Shown here in pieces: positions 14,414-22,095 of a stretch of 22,095 bases of DNA. The position numbers were made by a program, and so were the translations under genes. How positions within the stretch are numbered: position 1 is the first letter of the stretch; every line of letters starts with the position of its first letter. A model generated the notes under the pieces. That model worked only from the letters and a program-made list of their open reading frames with translations, did no database searches and had not been told where the DNA came from. This DNA comes from Balneolaceae bacterium (GTDB lineage Bacteria; Bacteroidota; Rhodothermia; Balneolales; Balneolaceae), in NCBI GenBank assembly GCA_007123985.1, contig SLGA01000123.1, forward strand, positions 1 through 22,095, read 5' to 3'.

Positions 14414-16276
14414 TTATGAGTATTCCAGCTCTGCGCCAAACAACTCTACAATGGTTTTAAGGTGTGCATCTTTTTTTTGCAACTGCTTAAACCGATCGTA
14501 AGGGCTGAGCGATTCTTCTGTTTGAATTTTCTGTCTTTCACAAATACACGTAAACCGAATATGCACGCCAACCACCTCTTTCATTAATGATGCAAGCTGC
14601 ATCTTATGCTCTTCAACAGCGGTTACGGCAAACGGACTGTTTACAGATATAATCAGTTCTGTACCCTTCAAATCTTTGAGCCGAACATCTTTAATGATGA
14701 TATAGAGTGTTTGAGACAGTTGCGTATGTGCAAGGTCGAGAAATCGATCCCACTTCTCTTCGATGTCTTCAATACCGTTCAGTTTTACAGTGCTTCTTTC
14801 AACTTCAGCTGGATTCTGCGGAACAGGCTCAGGAGTTTTTGCTATCCCATTTGCCCGATGAGGGTGGTTTATCGACCGAAGAAATGGCTTACCCATCAGC
14901 AAATCGCTTAGATCATCCTCTTCCGTAGCCTCATCCACCGGATTAGCAGCATCCCTGTTGATGGGTGCTTCAGCAGGCGGACTGTCCTGGCTTTCCTCAG
15001 GCTGAACTTTCTTTTCTTCGATGTTTGAAACGGGATTTTGCTCCGCGGCAGTAACCTCATGAGGCTCTTCAACCGAATTGATTTCAGTTTTTACCTGAGA
15101 ACTGCTCCTTTCTATCGGTGTACGCTCTTGAAATGTTACAGAAACTCCGGCCGGATCAATTCCTTTTTTTTTTAAATCCTCCATCACTGAGAGCAATTCT
15201 CCAAGCTGTTTCACCCTGCTCATGTGAACAAGTTTCAGCATAAGAATCTCAAAATAAACCCGGGGCTGCTCTACGTTCCGCATGTTCAGCTGTGCTTCAC
15301 TCACTAAATGAAGAATTCTCATGAGGTCATCCTCTGAAAAATGCCGGGAAACATCTTTGTATCTCTGCTTTGTCTCTTCGGTTGCCTCAACCAGGTACAT
15401 GTTATCTCCTTGAAGAGCAATATACAGATTTCGGATGTGCAGCGTGAGGGACACCAAAAACTCTTGAATATCAATCCCCTCTTTCAAAAGTCTGTCGATC
15501 AGGAGCAGCCCTGTTTTTGAATCTCGGTTGGCTACTGCTTTAGTAAATTCGAAAAGCTCTTCGTTACCCACCACATTCAGTGCCTGGGTAAGTTCGCTGT
15601 ACTGAATAGTAAGCCCGCAAAATGCAATCGCCTGGTCCATCAGCCCGAGGGCGTCACGCAGAGCACCATCGGCCTTTCTTGCGATAGTATGCAGTGACTC
15701 TTCATCGATCGTTATTCCCTCTTTTTCACAGATTTCGCGAAGACGGGAAATTATCTCTTCAACACTAATTCGTTTAAAATCGAATCGCTGTACGCGAGAC
15801 AGAATAGTGGGCAGAACTTTATGAGGTTCTGTAGTAGCAAAAATAAAGATTGCATGCGGCGGTGGTTCCTCCAGAGTTTTAAGCAGGGCATTAAACGCCT
15901 GCTTGCTCAGCATATGAACCTCATCGATAATAAATATTTTATAGCGGCCGCTCTGTGGGGGAACTCGCACAATTTCCCGCAGATGGTGTACATCTTCAAC
16001 TTTATTATTTGATGCCGCATCAATCTCCACTACGTTCAGTGTCTGGCTGAGCGATTCCCCATCAACGGCGTCGTCGATGTTGTTAATGGCGCGCGCAAGT
16101 ACTCTTGCCATGGTTGTTTTTCCAACACCACGGGGACCGCAAAACATGTAGGCATGTGAAAGTCGGTTTTGCTTGATGGCATTCTTTAAAGTGCTGCTCA
16201 CGTGTTCCTGAGATACAACATCTTCAAAAGTCTGGGGCCGGTATGTACGGGTAAGTGCCCGGTAATTATTTGCCAT
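14414..16276 (-). CDS. dnaX: DNA polymerase III subunit gamma/tau, zinc-module-less variant
   Basis: This is the clamp-loader ATPase and replisome organiser, 620 residues. Domains: AAA+ domain I with Walker A GPRGVGKT (47-54) and DEVH (118-121), arginine finger in LSRVQRF (Arg161), sensor 2 GALRDAL (204-210), domain III to about 365, then a low-complexity Glu/Pro/Ser linker (372-500) and a C-terminal tau part (about 505-620). Two oddities stand out. The four-cysteine zinc module, normally between LNC and EIDAAS, is replaced by an 18-residue cysteine-free loop (about 66-83), and the SRC motif reads SRV. An A10 run at codons 368-371 could make a gamma form. The start is ATG at 16276. It heads the dnaX-ybaB-recR cluster and is divergent from the GWxTD gene, with 172 nt between. 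Confidence 0.97.
   Translation of the reverse strand: MANNYRALTRTYRPQTFEDVVSQEHVSSTLKNAIKQNRLSHAYMFCGPRGVGKTTMARVLARAINNIDDAVDGESLSQTLNVVEIDAASNNKVEDVHHLREIVRVPPQSGRYKIFIIDEVHMLSKQAFNALLKTLEEPPPHAIFIFATTEPHKVLPTILSRVQRFDFKRISVEEIISRLREICEKEGITIDEESLHTIARKADGALRDALGLMDQAIAFCGLTIQYSELTQALNVVGNEELFEFTKAVANRDSKTGLLLIDRLLKEGIDIQEFLVSLTLHIRNLYIALQGDNMYLVEATEETKQRYKDVSRHFSEDDLMRILHLVSEAQLNMRNVEQPRVYFEILMLKLVHMSRVKQLGELLSVMEDLKKKGIDPAGVSVTFQERTPIERSSSQVKTEINSVEEPHEVTAAEQNPVSNIEEKKVQPEESQDSPPAEAPINRDAANPVDEATEEDDLSDLLMGKPFLRSINHPHRANGIAKTPEPVPQNPAEVERSTVKLNGIEDIEEKWDRFLDLAHTQLSQTLYIIIKDVRLKDLKGTELIISVNSPFAVTAVEEHKMQLASLMKEVVGVHIRFTCICERQKIQTEESLSPYDRFKQLQKKDAHLKTIVELFGAELEYS
15156..15182 (-). other. 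Candidate dnaX slippage/frameshift signal for gamma subunit
   Basis: On the coding strand GGAGG (15182-15178) is followed five bases later by ten A (15173-15164), read as TTA AAA AAA AAA GGA. A -1 shift, or one extra A in the mRNA, gives AGG AAT TGA, a stop at 15158-15156. The product would be 373 residues ending in KKKRN. One A fewer also ends soon, at about 379 residues. The site lies just after domain III, where E. coli (ribosomal -1 shift on A-rich codons with an upstream SD) and Thermus (transcript slippage on A9) produce gamma. The function here is inferred. Confidence 0.65.
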
Positions 16277-16448
16277 TTTTTGCTTCTAATTCAGCAACAA
16301 TACGTTATTTTTTAATCGATGGTGAAAGGTACAAAAAATGAACTTCCTTTTGGAACCTTAAACACTTTTTTTGATTCACCGGAGCAAACACTACGAAAGT
16401 TATTAATTCGTTTTATTTTCGTAAGAATACGTTAATTTTCACCCACTG

Positions 16449-18497
16449 ATGGTTTTATCTTCAAATCGCATATGGTTACTTCTTGCCCTGTTCTGCTTTG
16501 GCTATACAGGCACCGCTCTAATTGCGCAGCCGCAAAGAGCCTTCGAGAGAGGCCTCGACGAACTCTACCGGGGCAACACAACCAACGCCCTCGATATCTG
16601 GTACACAGCTTACGACCGCAGTGGTGGTGTTGACGGAAGAATTGGCTTTGAATTTATCCGTGTGGTAACCGAACACGAACTAAGAAGTTACTACGAAGCG
16701 GCAACCGAAATGTATCTTCGCGCCATAAGCGATGGCGAAGGAATGGACAGCCGGGCTGCTTTACGGCAGGAGATTGACCGAATGAGCCCAGTAATCGGGG
16801 AAGGGATACACAGACAGTGGATGGAATGGTGGACAACCCGTGACAGAGAGCTAATACGCGATATGCGCGGATATTGGGTACAAAAAGACCCAACACCGGC
16901 AAAAATTACCAATGAGCGCCTTATTGAGCACTGGGAAAGAATCGCTTACTCACGAAAAAATTTCACGCGGAACACCAATACCGTTTACGGCACCGACGAC
17001 CGGGCACTAATTTATATTCGATACGGAGAGCCGGACAGAAAACGCACAGGCATACTCACACTTCAGAGTTTTAATATCCGGTCCTGGCTTGAAAATCAGG
17101 CACACAATTACACAGCGCTTAGTGAAGATTTGGAATTCAGGGATATACTGCCGCGTGAAGATGAAGATATCATCAACCGGTTGCAGAATGCCATCTACGA
17201 ATTCCATCGCTACCCGGAATACGAGATTTGGTTCTACACGCAATTATCAGATGCACAACCGGAACCGCTTATTTTTATGTTTGGCACCGATGTTAGAAAC
17301 GATCAGTTTTTGATGCAGACAAGCCTCGAAGATTTTATACCCGAACGTGCGTACTATCCTGACAGAGTGAGGCAGTCCGATTCAGTAGAATTCACAAGAG
17401 CAGGAATCACCCCTGCCCTCATGCTCCAGCTTATCTATTACGAACAGCTGACCATGGTAGATCCGTTTTTTGAAAACAGGCTCAATGAACTAAGAACGCG
17501 TGTGCTCGATCAAGGCATTGAAGCATTCAGAGGAATGGATCTCGCATTCAGGTCTGAAAGCCAGCAGCTTGTAAGCCAGAGGGGAATCCGAATTGACCGG
17601 GAAACATCAACCTACGAACAGAGCATTACTCGTATACCACTCGAAATACACCACTATCGTTTTCTTGATGATGATTTGCAACCCTATCTTTTAACCTACG
17701 TTGAGAGTTCGCCCCGGGAAGCGTTTATGATTGACTATCACCGAACAAGAGGGCGCAGTTTTGAAAATAATGGGCTTCAAAACGGACTGGATATTCTGGA
17801 GGAAAATCCGCTCTATGAACTGGTGCATAACATCCAGACGTATGACGAGTACTGGAGGGTAGCTGAAATACTTGAAGATTTTTCTGAAATAAATTTGGGA
17901 AGCGGTGGCGCTTATCAACTCTCAGAGTCCGTTTTTAAAATTCCACACACCAGCCGTGCAAATCAATCTGTTTCAGTATTGTTAATGAATTACGATCCCG
18001 ATGCTGTAACCATAAATAATACACCCTTCCCTCCAGAACTGAGAGGCTGGAACAGGCTGCAATATCGACTTCCAAAACCGCTCATCAGCCATTCCGATTC
18101 TCTTGAAGTAGCTGATTTGGTTCTGGGTTATCATAGTGAAGAACACATTTCTGAACCGTTCACATTTGCCGTAGCCAACGATCAGATTGTTCCATTTGGC
18201 GAATCACTAATTCTCCACTTCGAAGTGTACAACTTACAACGAATGGATAATCAGTTTACTCAATTTGAGCTGACCTACCGAATCCTCCCTGTCGATGATG
18301 ATGGAAATATATTAACGGATCAAACCGAATTTATTCTCACTCTGAATTTCACCAACGAAGAGAGGCACGTAATTGAAGATCTTGAAATACAAACAGCTGA
18401 TTTGGATTCCGGTTTATACGAACTGGTTGTACAATTTTCGGACATGGAGTCTCATCAAAGCAGGCAGAGAACAATCCGCTTTGAAGTAGTTGATTGA
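16449..18497 (+). CDS. GWxTD domain-containing exported protein
   Basis: The 682-residue protein has a signal peptide (1-26, ALIA/QPQ), a helical TPR-like N-terminal region (27-125), and the GWxTD-family core: YWVQKDPTPA...NERLIEHWERIAYSRKNF (142-172), then YGTDDRALIYIRYGEPD (180-196). In most family members the signature reads GWxTDRGxxYIxYGxPD; here Trp and one Gly are replaced. The remainder (about 200-680) is a long, mostly beta region that ends in Ig-like strands. The family is common in Ignavibacteria, Acidobacteria, Bacteroidota relatives and Gemmatimonadota, and has no known function. The start is ATG at 16449, right at the hydrophobic signal. It converges on batE with only 10 bp between the stops and no clear terminator. 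Confidence 0.85.
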   Translation: MVLSSNRIWLLLALFCFGYTGTALIAQPQRAFERGLDELYRGNTTNALDIWYTAYDRSGGVDGRIGFEFIRVVTEHELRSYYEAATEMYLRAISDGEGMDSRAALRQEIDRMSPVIGEGIHRQWMEWWTTRDRELIRDMRGYWVQKDPTPAKITNERLIEHWERIAYSRKNFTRNTNTVYGTDDRALIYIRYGEPDRKRTGILTLQSFNIRSWLENQAHNYTALSEDLEFRDILPREDEDIINRLQNAIYEFHRYPEYEIWFYTQLSDAQPEPLIFMFGTDVRNDQFLMQTSLEDFIPERAYYPDRVRQSDSVEFTRAGITPALMLQLIYYEQLTMVDPFFENRLNELRTRVLDQGIEAFRGMDLAFRSESQQLVSQRGIRIDRETSTYEQSITRIPLEIHHYRFLDDDLQPYLLTYVESSPREAFMIDYHRTRGRSFENNGLQNGLDILEENPLYELVHNIQTYDEYWRVAEILEDFSEINLGSGGAYQLSESVFKIPHTSRANQSVSVLLMNYDPDAVTINNTPFPPELRGWNRLQYRLPKPLISHSDSLEVADLVLGYHSEEHISEPFTFAVANDQIVPFGESLILHFEVYNLQRMDNQFTQFELTYRILPVDDDGNILTDQTEFILTLNFTNEERHVIEDLEIQTADLDSGLYELVVQFSDMESHQSRQRTIRFEVVD

Positions 18498-18507
18498 ACT
18501 TGACAGG

Positions 18508-19272
18508 CTAAAAAATCATCAGGCTGTTCTCACTTATCCACCCGAACATTCCATTCTCAAGGCGAACATATTTCCAGTTTTCAACACCATCACTTTCGGC
18601 AAAATCAACACGCAAGGTGTACCCTTCGTAAGCAATACTAACAACGGCAGACTGTTCATTCGGCTGTTGAAAAACAGAACCTTGCCTCTCAACCATCACC
18701 CCGGTTCCGTATCGGTTTTGCTGGTAGTTAATAATAATCGCAAACAGAAATAAGATTACGGCCAGCCCGATCATCGTGTAACCCGATTTAGTTAGTAGCT
18801 TACGAAAATCTTTACGAAACCATGAGCCAATAATCAGTGCAACTCCAAGATAAAGAAACAGAATTGCATAAAGTGTAATGGCCCACAAGCCAAACCTATC
18901 CGCAAGATGTTGAAAAAACCTATCCCAGGGAAGTGGAGGTAAAACAGCTGATCGCCTGGAAAAACGTTCATTTACAAATTCAAGCCCCTCATTGGCCAGC
19001 TCTTTGGTCTCTTTGTAAGTTTGAGCTTTCATCAGGTAAAATTTCGAGACACCGAGCGAATCGATCTGTGAATAGGCCACTGCCATGTTTAGCCAAAGAG
19101 CGCCGGAATGGTAGCCATCATCCGCAATGGATTTGTAAAGCTCAATAGCGTCTCGATACTTATTTTGCTCCAGCAATGAATTTGCTTCATCAAACCGTGA
19201 TTGCTGTGCAAATATATCCGAAACTAAAACAAGCCAGAGCAGGGCTAACAAAATTGAAGTTTTCAATTTCAA
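18508..19272 (-). CDS. batE: BatE-like protein: TPR repeats, two membrane helices, SH3 domain
   Basis: This is the last gene of the Bat ('Bacteroides aerotolerance') cluster, 254 residues. Order: signal peptide (1-22, DIFA/QQS), TPR region (about 24-103), two membrane helices (about 130-152 and 165-183), then a bacterial SH3-like domain (190-254, with a VFQQPN...GWISENSLM pattern). It probably scaffolds a periplasmic complex. The start is most likely TTG at 19272: the preceding gene ends AAGGAGAGTATTTGA, so the stop TGA overlaps the TTG, and AAGGAG lies five bases before it. Any ATG-started frame would need 33 implausible extra residues that overlap batD. The aerotolerance role of Bat proteins is debated. 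Confidence 0.88.
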   Translation of the reverse strand: MKLKTSILLALLWLVLVSDIFAQQSRFDEANSLLEQNKYRDAIELYKSIADDGYHSGALWLNMAVAYSQIDSLGVSKFYLMKAQTYKETKELANEGLEFVNERFSRRSAVLPPLPWDRFFQHLADRFGLWAITLYAILFLYLGVALIIGSWFRKDFRKLLTKSGYTMIGLAVILFLFAIIINYQQNRYGTGVMVERQGSVFQQPNEQSAVVSIAYEGYTLRVDFAESDGVENWKYVRLENGMFGWISENSLMIF

Positions 19273-21053
19273 ATACTCTCCTTCAGTTCTGCAATTAACG
19301 CTTCTGCTTTGATGATATCCTGCCGAAAATCGGCGGCAGAACCGGTTGGGGCATAGCGGATTGTAGCGCACTTATCCAGCATTATGCGAGATTTCTCCCT
19401 CAATGGCTCAGGCATACCGGCCACAGAGGCTCTTTCAAGAAGTTCTTTATCAGAAAGGCCGGCAACGGGGAGTGCCAATCTGTCTGCGATAAAATTAAAC
19501 AGTGCTTCGTGCAACGTACCATAAATTTCTTTTGCATCATTTTTTTCAACGAGTGTTCTGGCAAGCCTGCACTTTTCCATTGCCCGATCTTCCGCATAAT
19601 ATTTTCTTGAAAATTCAATGTCGGTCTCGAGCCGCCTTACCTCTTTTCTTTTGATGTAGGCCACTACAAAAACTCCGGCCGGTATTAGCAAAAGAAACCA
19701 GAACCAAAAACTTCCGAAAACTGAACCGGCGGAGTCAATCCTCCAGACAGCAAGCCCTGTAACAGGCTGGAGGCGTGCAGTTTGAAGTGAAACCTGTGCC
19801 ATCTGATTGTTTTCTGAAGGTAGTGCTTCAAAGCGCAGTTCGGGCAGGGTTATATATCTGTATTGCCTGCTTTGCGGATTAAACACCGCCACACGCTCGG
19901 CCGGTATAATATATGTTCCCGGAGCCCTGGCAGCCATTAACTCCGTAAATGTTTTTTCTCCCCGAATGGTAAGTCCGCTTCGCTCAATGTTACTGCTTTC
20001 CTGAGGTGTGTAGAGCTCCAAACCATCAGGCAAACTAAACTCAGGCCTGCGAATTAAGGGAATATTTCCGGTGCCTTCAATTTTTGTTATTAACTCAATC
20101 GATTCGCCAGTAATAATTTCAGAATCAGATAACCTTCGTTCAACTCTCAGATCACCAACTGCATTCATGGTAACCGCATTCTGCACAGCCGGTAATGGAG
20201 TCACATTTAATGTTACCGGCTCCGATTCCAGCGAAACCCTGCGTTGATTACTCCCGGACCCAAAGAAGCTGCCAAAGGGATCATTTCGTGAGGGCTGCGT
20301 ACGCACACCCACATTCAGTGGAAATTCGGATAATGTAAGCTGCCCGCTTCTCGAGGGAAACAGTGCATAACTCATTAAAGTAGCCGTTCTGTATCGAACT
20401 CCGTCTATTATAACAGTTTCGGCCTGGGGCTGCCTCACATTTTGAAGCTCTTCTGTCCAAAATCCATCTGTACGCCAGCCGGCAGTTGGCTGAAAAGATG
20501 TAACTTCTATTCCCTGCCGGAAAAAGAGATTTAAACTGGCCACAATTTGCTGGCCGGGTACTGGGTTCATCTCATCAACAGATACTTCGAGGTAAATATC
20601 GGGTCTCTGCCGGCGTCCATCTTCCGATAATTGCCCGCGCTCCATAATCTCAATATTGATGGGATTAGTGGTACGCTCTTCACCATCAATGCTTAAGCGA
20701 ACCGGAGGAATGGTAAAATTCCCGGCTTCGCGGGCTATCAGGTTAAATGAGTAAGTAGTTGAAGTGGTTGTACGGCCATTTACAATGGATATACTGGTGC
20801 TTCGCGACGGTGTAGTTGATAAAATCCGTACACCGTCAATAGAGGAAATCACCGGCAATCCTACATCCCTCATGGACGAGCCCGTCACCTCTACATCCAG
20901 TGTAAACTGTTCACCAATAAAAATTCGGCTTTCTGAAACAGTTGCCTGCAGCTGAAACTCCTGTGCAGCAACATTTTGTGCCATCAGAATCAGGATGAGC
21001 AGGCCACTTAACCGTTTTAATCCATTCAAACCGGTTCTACCAATCATTCTCAT
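19269..21053 (-). CDS. batD: BatD-family membrane protein
   Basis: BatD is a protein with a large periplasmic beta-rich region and one C-terminal membrane helix; 594 residues from the chosen start. Signal peptide 1-29 (VAA/QEF). The first Ig-like domain has FIGEQFTLDVEVTGS and GLPV...GVRIL, family hallmarks, and a second carries NPVPGQQIVASLNLFF. A membrane helix near 447-467 (FWFWFLLLIPAGVFVV) is followed by a cytoplasmic helical tail of about 123 residues. It works with other Bat proteins, probably alongside MoxR-type ATPases and VWA proteins, in an envelope process not well defined. The ATG at 21053 overlaps the end of batC by 17 bases; a second ATG two codons later is equally possible. 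The overlap suggests translational coupling. Confidence 0.93.
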   Translation of the reverse strand: MRMIGRTGLNGLKRLSGLLILILMAQNVAAQEFQLQATVSESRIFIGEQFTLDVEVTGSSMRDVGLPVISSIDGVRILSTTPSRSTSISIVNGRTTTSTTYSFNLIAREAGNFTIPPVRLSIDGEERTTNPINIEIMERGQLSEDGRRQRPDIYLEVSVDEMNPVPGQQIVASLNLFFRQGIEVTSFQPTAGWRTDGFWTEELQNVRQPQAETVIIDGVRYRTATLMSYALFPSRSGQLTLSEFPLNVGVRTQPSRNDPFGSFFGSGSNQRRVSLESEPVTLNVTPLPAVQNAVTMNAVGDLRVERRLSDSEIITGESIELITKIEGTGNIPLIRRPEFSLPDGLELYTPQESSNIERSGLTIRGEKTFTELMAARAPGTYIIPAERVAVFNPQSRQYRYITLPELRFEALPSENNQMAQVSLQTARLQPVTGLAVWRIDSAGSVFGSFWFWFLLLIPAGVFVVAYIKRKEVRRLETDIEFSRKYYAEDRAMEKCRLARTLVEKNDAKEIYGTLHEALFNFIADRLALPVAGLSDKELLERASVAGMPEPLREKSRIMLDKCATIRYAPTGSAADFRQDIIKAEALIAELKESI

Positions 21054-21732
21054 TTCGGGAAGGTGGGCTTGAAGATTCTTTTTTTTGATTTTCAAGGAGT
21101 TCGCGTTCGAGCTGCTCAAGTGCATCGAGAATATTTTCGGCTTCTTCCGGGGTCATGTCCAGAGGTCGCTGTTCCTGCTCACCGTCTCCGTCCTGATCCT
21201 GTGGTGAATCCTGCTGTTGATCCATCTGAGGATCCTGATCCTGGTTCTCAGGCTGATCCTGCTGTTGGTCATCGTCGCCGCCCTCGCCTCCGGAATCATC
21301 TTCTGGTTGTTCCTGCTCATCTTGTTGCTGCCTTTTTAGTGCCAGCTCGAAGTTATGCCTGGCATCATCATCGTCGGGATTTTTAATCAGCGCATTTCGA
21401 AAGTAATTAAGTGCCTCTTCATAATTTTCATTATCTGTAAGCATTCTGCCCATATTGTAATCAGCCATAGACTGCTCAATCGGCGAATCGGCGAGCTCAT
21501 TAAAACGACTGTACGATTCTGCAGCTTCATCGCTCTGCCCAAGCCGGCTTAAAGCATTCCCAAGATTAAAATGAAGTCTGGCATTATCGGGATCCTGCTG
21601 AATAGCCTGCCTGTAGAGCTGCACGGCTTCTGAATAGTCCCCGCGCTCAAACGCAGCATTTGCTTTACGCGCGTCGTTCACCGCCGAGGCAGTAAGAAAC
21701 ACAAATAGAATGATTAAGCTAACTATTCTCAT
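21037..21732 (-). CDS. batC: BatC-like TPR protein
   Basis: This exported or membrane-anchored TPR protein has 231 residues. An N-terminal hydrophobic segment (3-17) is followed by three TPR units: about 21-50 (ANAAFERGDYSEAVQLYRQA), 53-84 and 90-120. A Gln/Asp/Glu-rich low-complexity stretch (135-188) comes next, then a short helix ILDALEQLERELLENQKK (201-218), which resembles the conserved 'LLDAL...E' end of BatC proteins. It likely mediates protein contacts within the Bat complex at the periplasmic face. It is the first bat gene here, 63 nt after yebC, and overlaps batD. batA and batB are not present between yebC and batC. Confidence 0.9.
   Translation of the reverse strand: MRIVSLIILFVFLTASAVNDARKANAAFERGDYSEAVQLYRQAIQQDPDNARLHFNLGNALSRLGQSDEAAESYSRFNELADSPIEQSMADYNMGRMLTDNENYEEALNYFRNALIKNPDDDDARHNFELALKRQQQDEQEQPEDDSGGEGGDDDQQQDQPENQDQDPQMDQQQDSPQDQDGDGEQEQRPLDMTPEEAENILDALEQLERELLENQKKESSSPPSRNENDW
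21169..21330 (-). repeat. Low-complexity Gln/Asp-rich coding stretch in batC
   Basis: Codons 135-188 encode almost only Gln, Asp, Glu, Gly and Pro. The DNA has imperfect repeats of GATCAGGAT/CAGCAG type. Such tracts vary in length between relatives and can mislead aligners. In other Bat proteins an acidic linker at this place is usual. Confidence 0.75.
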
Positions 21733-21795
21733 GATTACGCTATTTCGGTTGAACAGAATTATAACGTCTGTTTGTTTTTGTGAGTATAAGCCGTT

Positions 21796-22095
21796 TTATG
21801 AATTATCCTCGAGCAGCGCAAGGGTTTCCTCATTAAGGCTCAGATTTGTGAACACGTTCGATACATCATCATTCTCATCGAACAGATCCATGAGTTTCAG
21901 GTTTTTCTGAGCTGTTTCCGGATCGGCCGACACTTCTGTCATTGGAATACGCTGAAGTTCTGCCGATTCAATTGAGATCCCCTGTTCTTCAAGCTTTTTT
22001 CGCACAGAGATCAGATTTTCGCGGGATGTGAACACCTCGATAAACTCTTCTTCAATCTCCACATCGTCTGCACCGGCATCAATGGCCATCAGCAT
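21796..22095 (-). CDS. yebC: YebC/PmpR/TACO1-family protein, C-terminal part (5' end outside window)
   Basis: About 99 C-terminal residues are visible of a protein usually near 240-250. Family marks: AIDAGADDVEIEEEFIEVFT (about 4-23), LEEQGISIESAELQRIPMTEV (35-55) and KLMDLFDENDDVSNVFTNL (67-85), the conserved 'LE..DDVQ.VY.N' end. YebC-type proteins were long annotated as transcription regulators. More recent work links members of this family, and mitochondrial TACO1, to relief of ribosome stalling at proline stretches. The final nine residues, acidic and Leu-rich, are normal. The Met at the window edge is an internal residue, not the start. It lies upstream of batC on the same strand. Confidence 0.94.
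   Translation of the reverse strand: MLMAIDAGADDVEIEEEFIEVFTSRENLISVRKKLEEQGISIESAELQRIPMTEVSADPETAQKNLKLMDLFDENDDVSNVFTNLSLNEETLALLEDNS

Noticed and set aside
1..22095. tRNA, rRNA, CRISPR array, insertion sequence or prophage
   Set aside because: No intergenic stretch exceeds about 175 bases, and none shows a cloverleaf, repeat-spacer pattern, transposase or phage gene. The Bor-like gene stands alone without phage neighbours.

Overview
The window looks like a chromosomal core region of a Gram-negative aerobe from the Bacteroidota/Rhodothermota/Balneolota group. I infer this from the gene families: a batC-batD-batE set, a GWxTD-domain protein, a B-type (ba3) oxidase with an azurin-like lipoprotein, SGGS-repeat (DUF4097-like) exported proteins, weak Shine-Dalgarno sequences and moderate GC. 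The genus cannot be fixed from sequence alone. I see no mobile element, tRNA, rRNA or CRISPR array. No stretch over 300 bases lacks a gene.

Left part (1-4360): the 3' end of pyruvate phosphate dikinase closes with a UUCG-loop terminator. It faces a membrane-anchored protein built of four 29-residue repeats. Across an intergenic region with a 7-bp inverted repeat lie an M28 peptidase lipoprotein and a CPBP membrane protease, probably one transcript. A GNAT acetyltransferase and a small lipoprotein that I recognise as a Bor/Iss relative follow, divergently transcribed.

Respiratory operon (8004-4362, minus strand): cbaD (44 aa), cbaB, cbaA, a SCO copper chaperone and an azurin-like cupredoxin lipoprotein, closed by a strong hairpin/U-tract terminator. 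This is a complete small terminal oxidase module: oxidase subunits, a CuA assembly factor and a plausible copper electron donor. Next are a secreted beta-repeat protein with its own terminator, and a monofunctional proline dehydrogenase that overlaps malic enzyme tail to tail.

Information-processing block (16276-10123, minus strand): dnaX, ybaB and recR, then a secreted M1-family peptidase and malic enzyme. The dnaX gene has two notable features: the four-cysteine zinc module is missing, and a run of ten A preceded by GGAGG lies right after domain III. Slippage there would give a truncated gamma-like subunit, as known in Escherichia coli and Thermus.

Right part (16449-22095): a divergent GWxTD-domain protein converges on the minus-strand chain yebC (5' end cut by the window), batC, batD and batE. 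The bat genes overlap each other, and batE probably starts with TTG. batA and batB are not between yebC and batC.

The most useful observations are the dnaX slippage signal, the zinc-less DnaX, the very short cbaD gene, the Bor-family lipoprotein and the 29-residue repeat protein.
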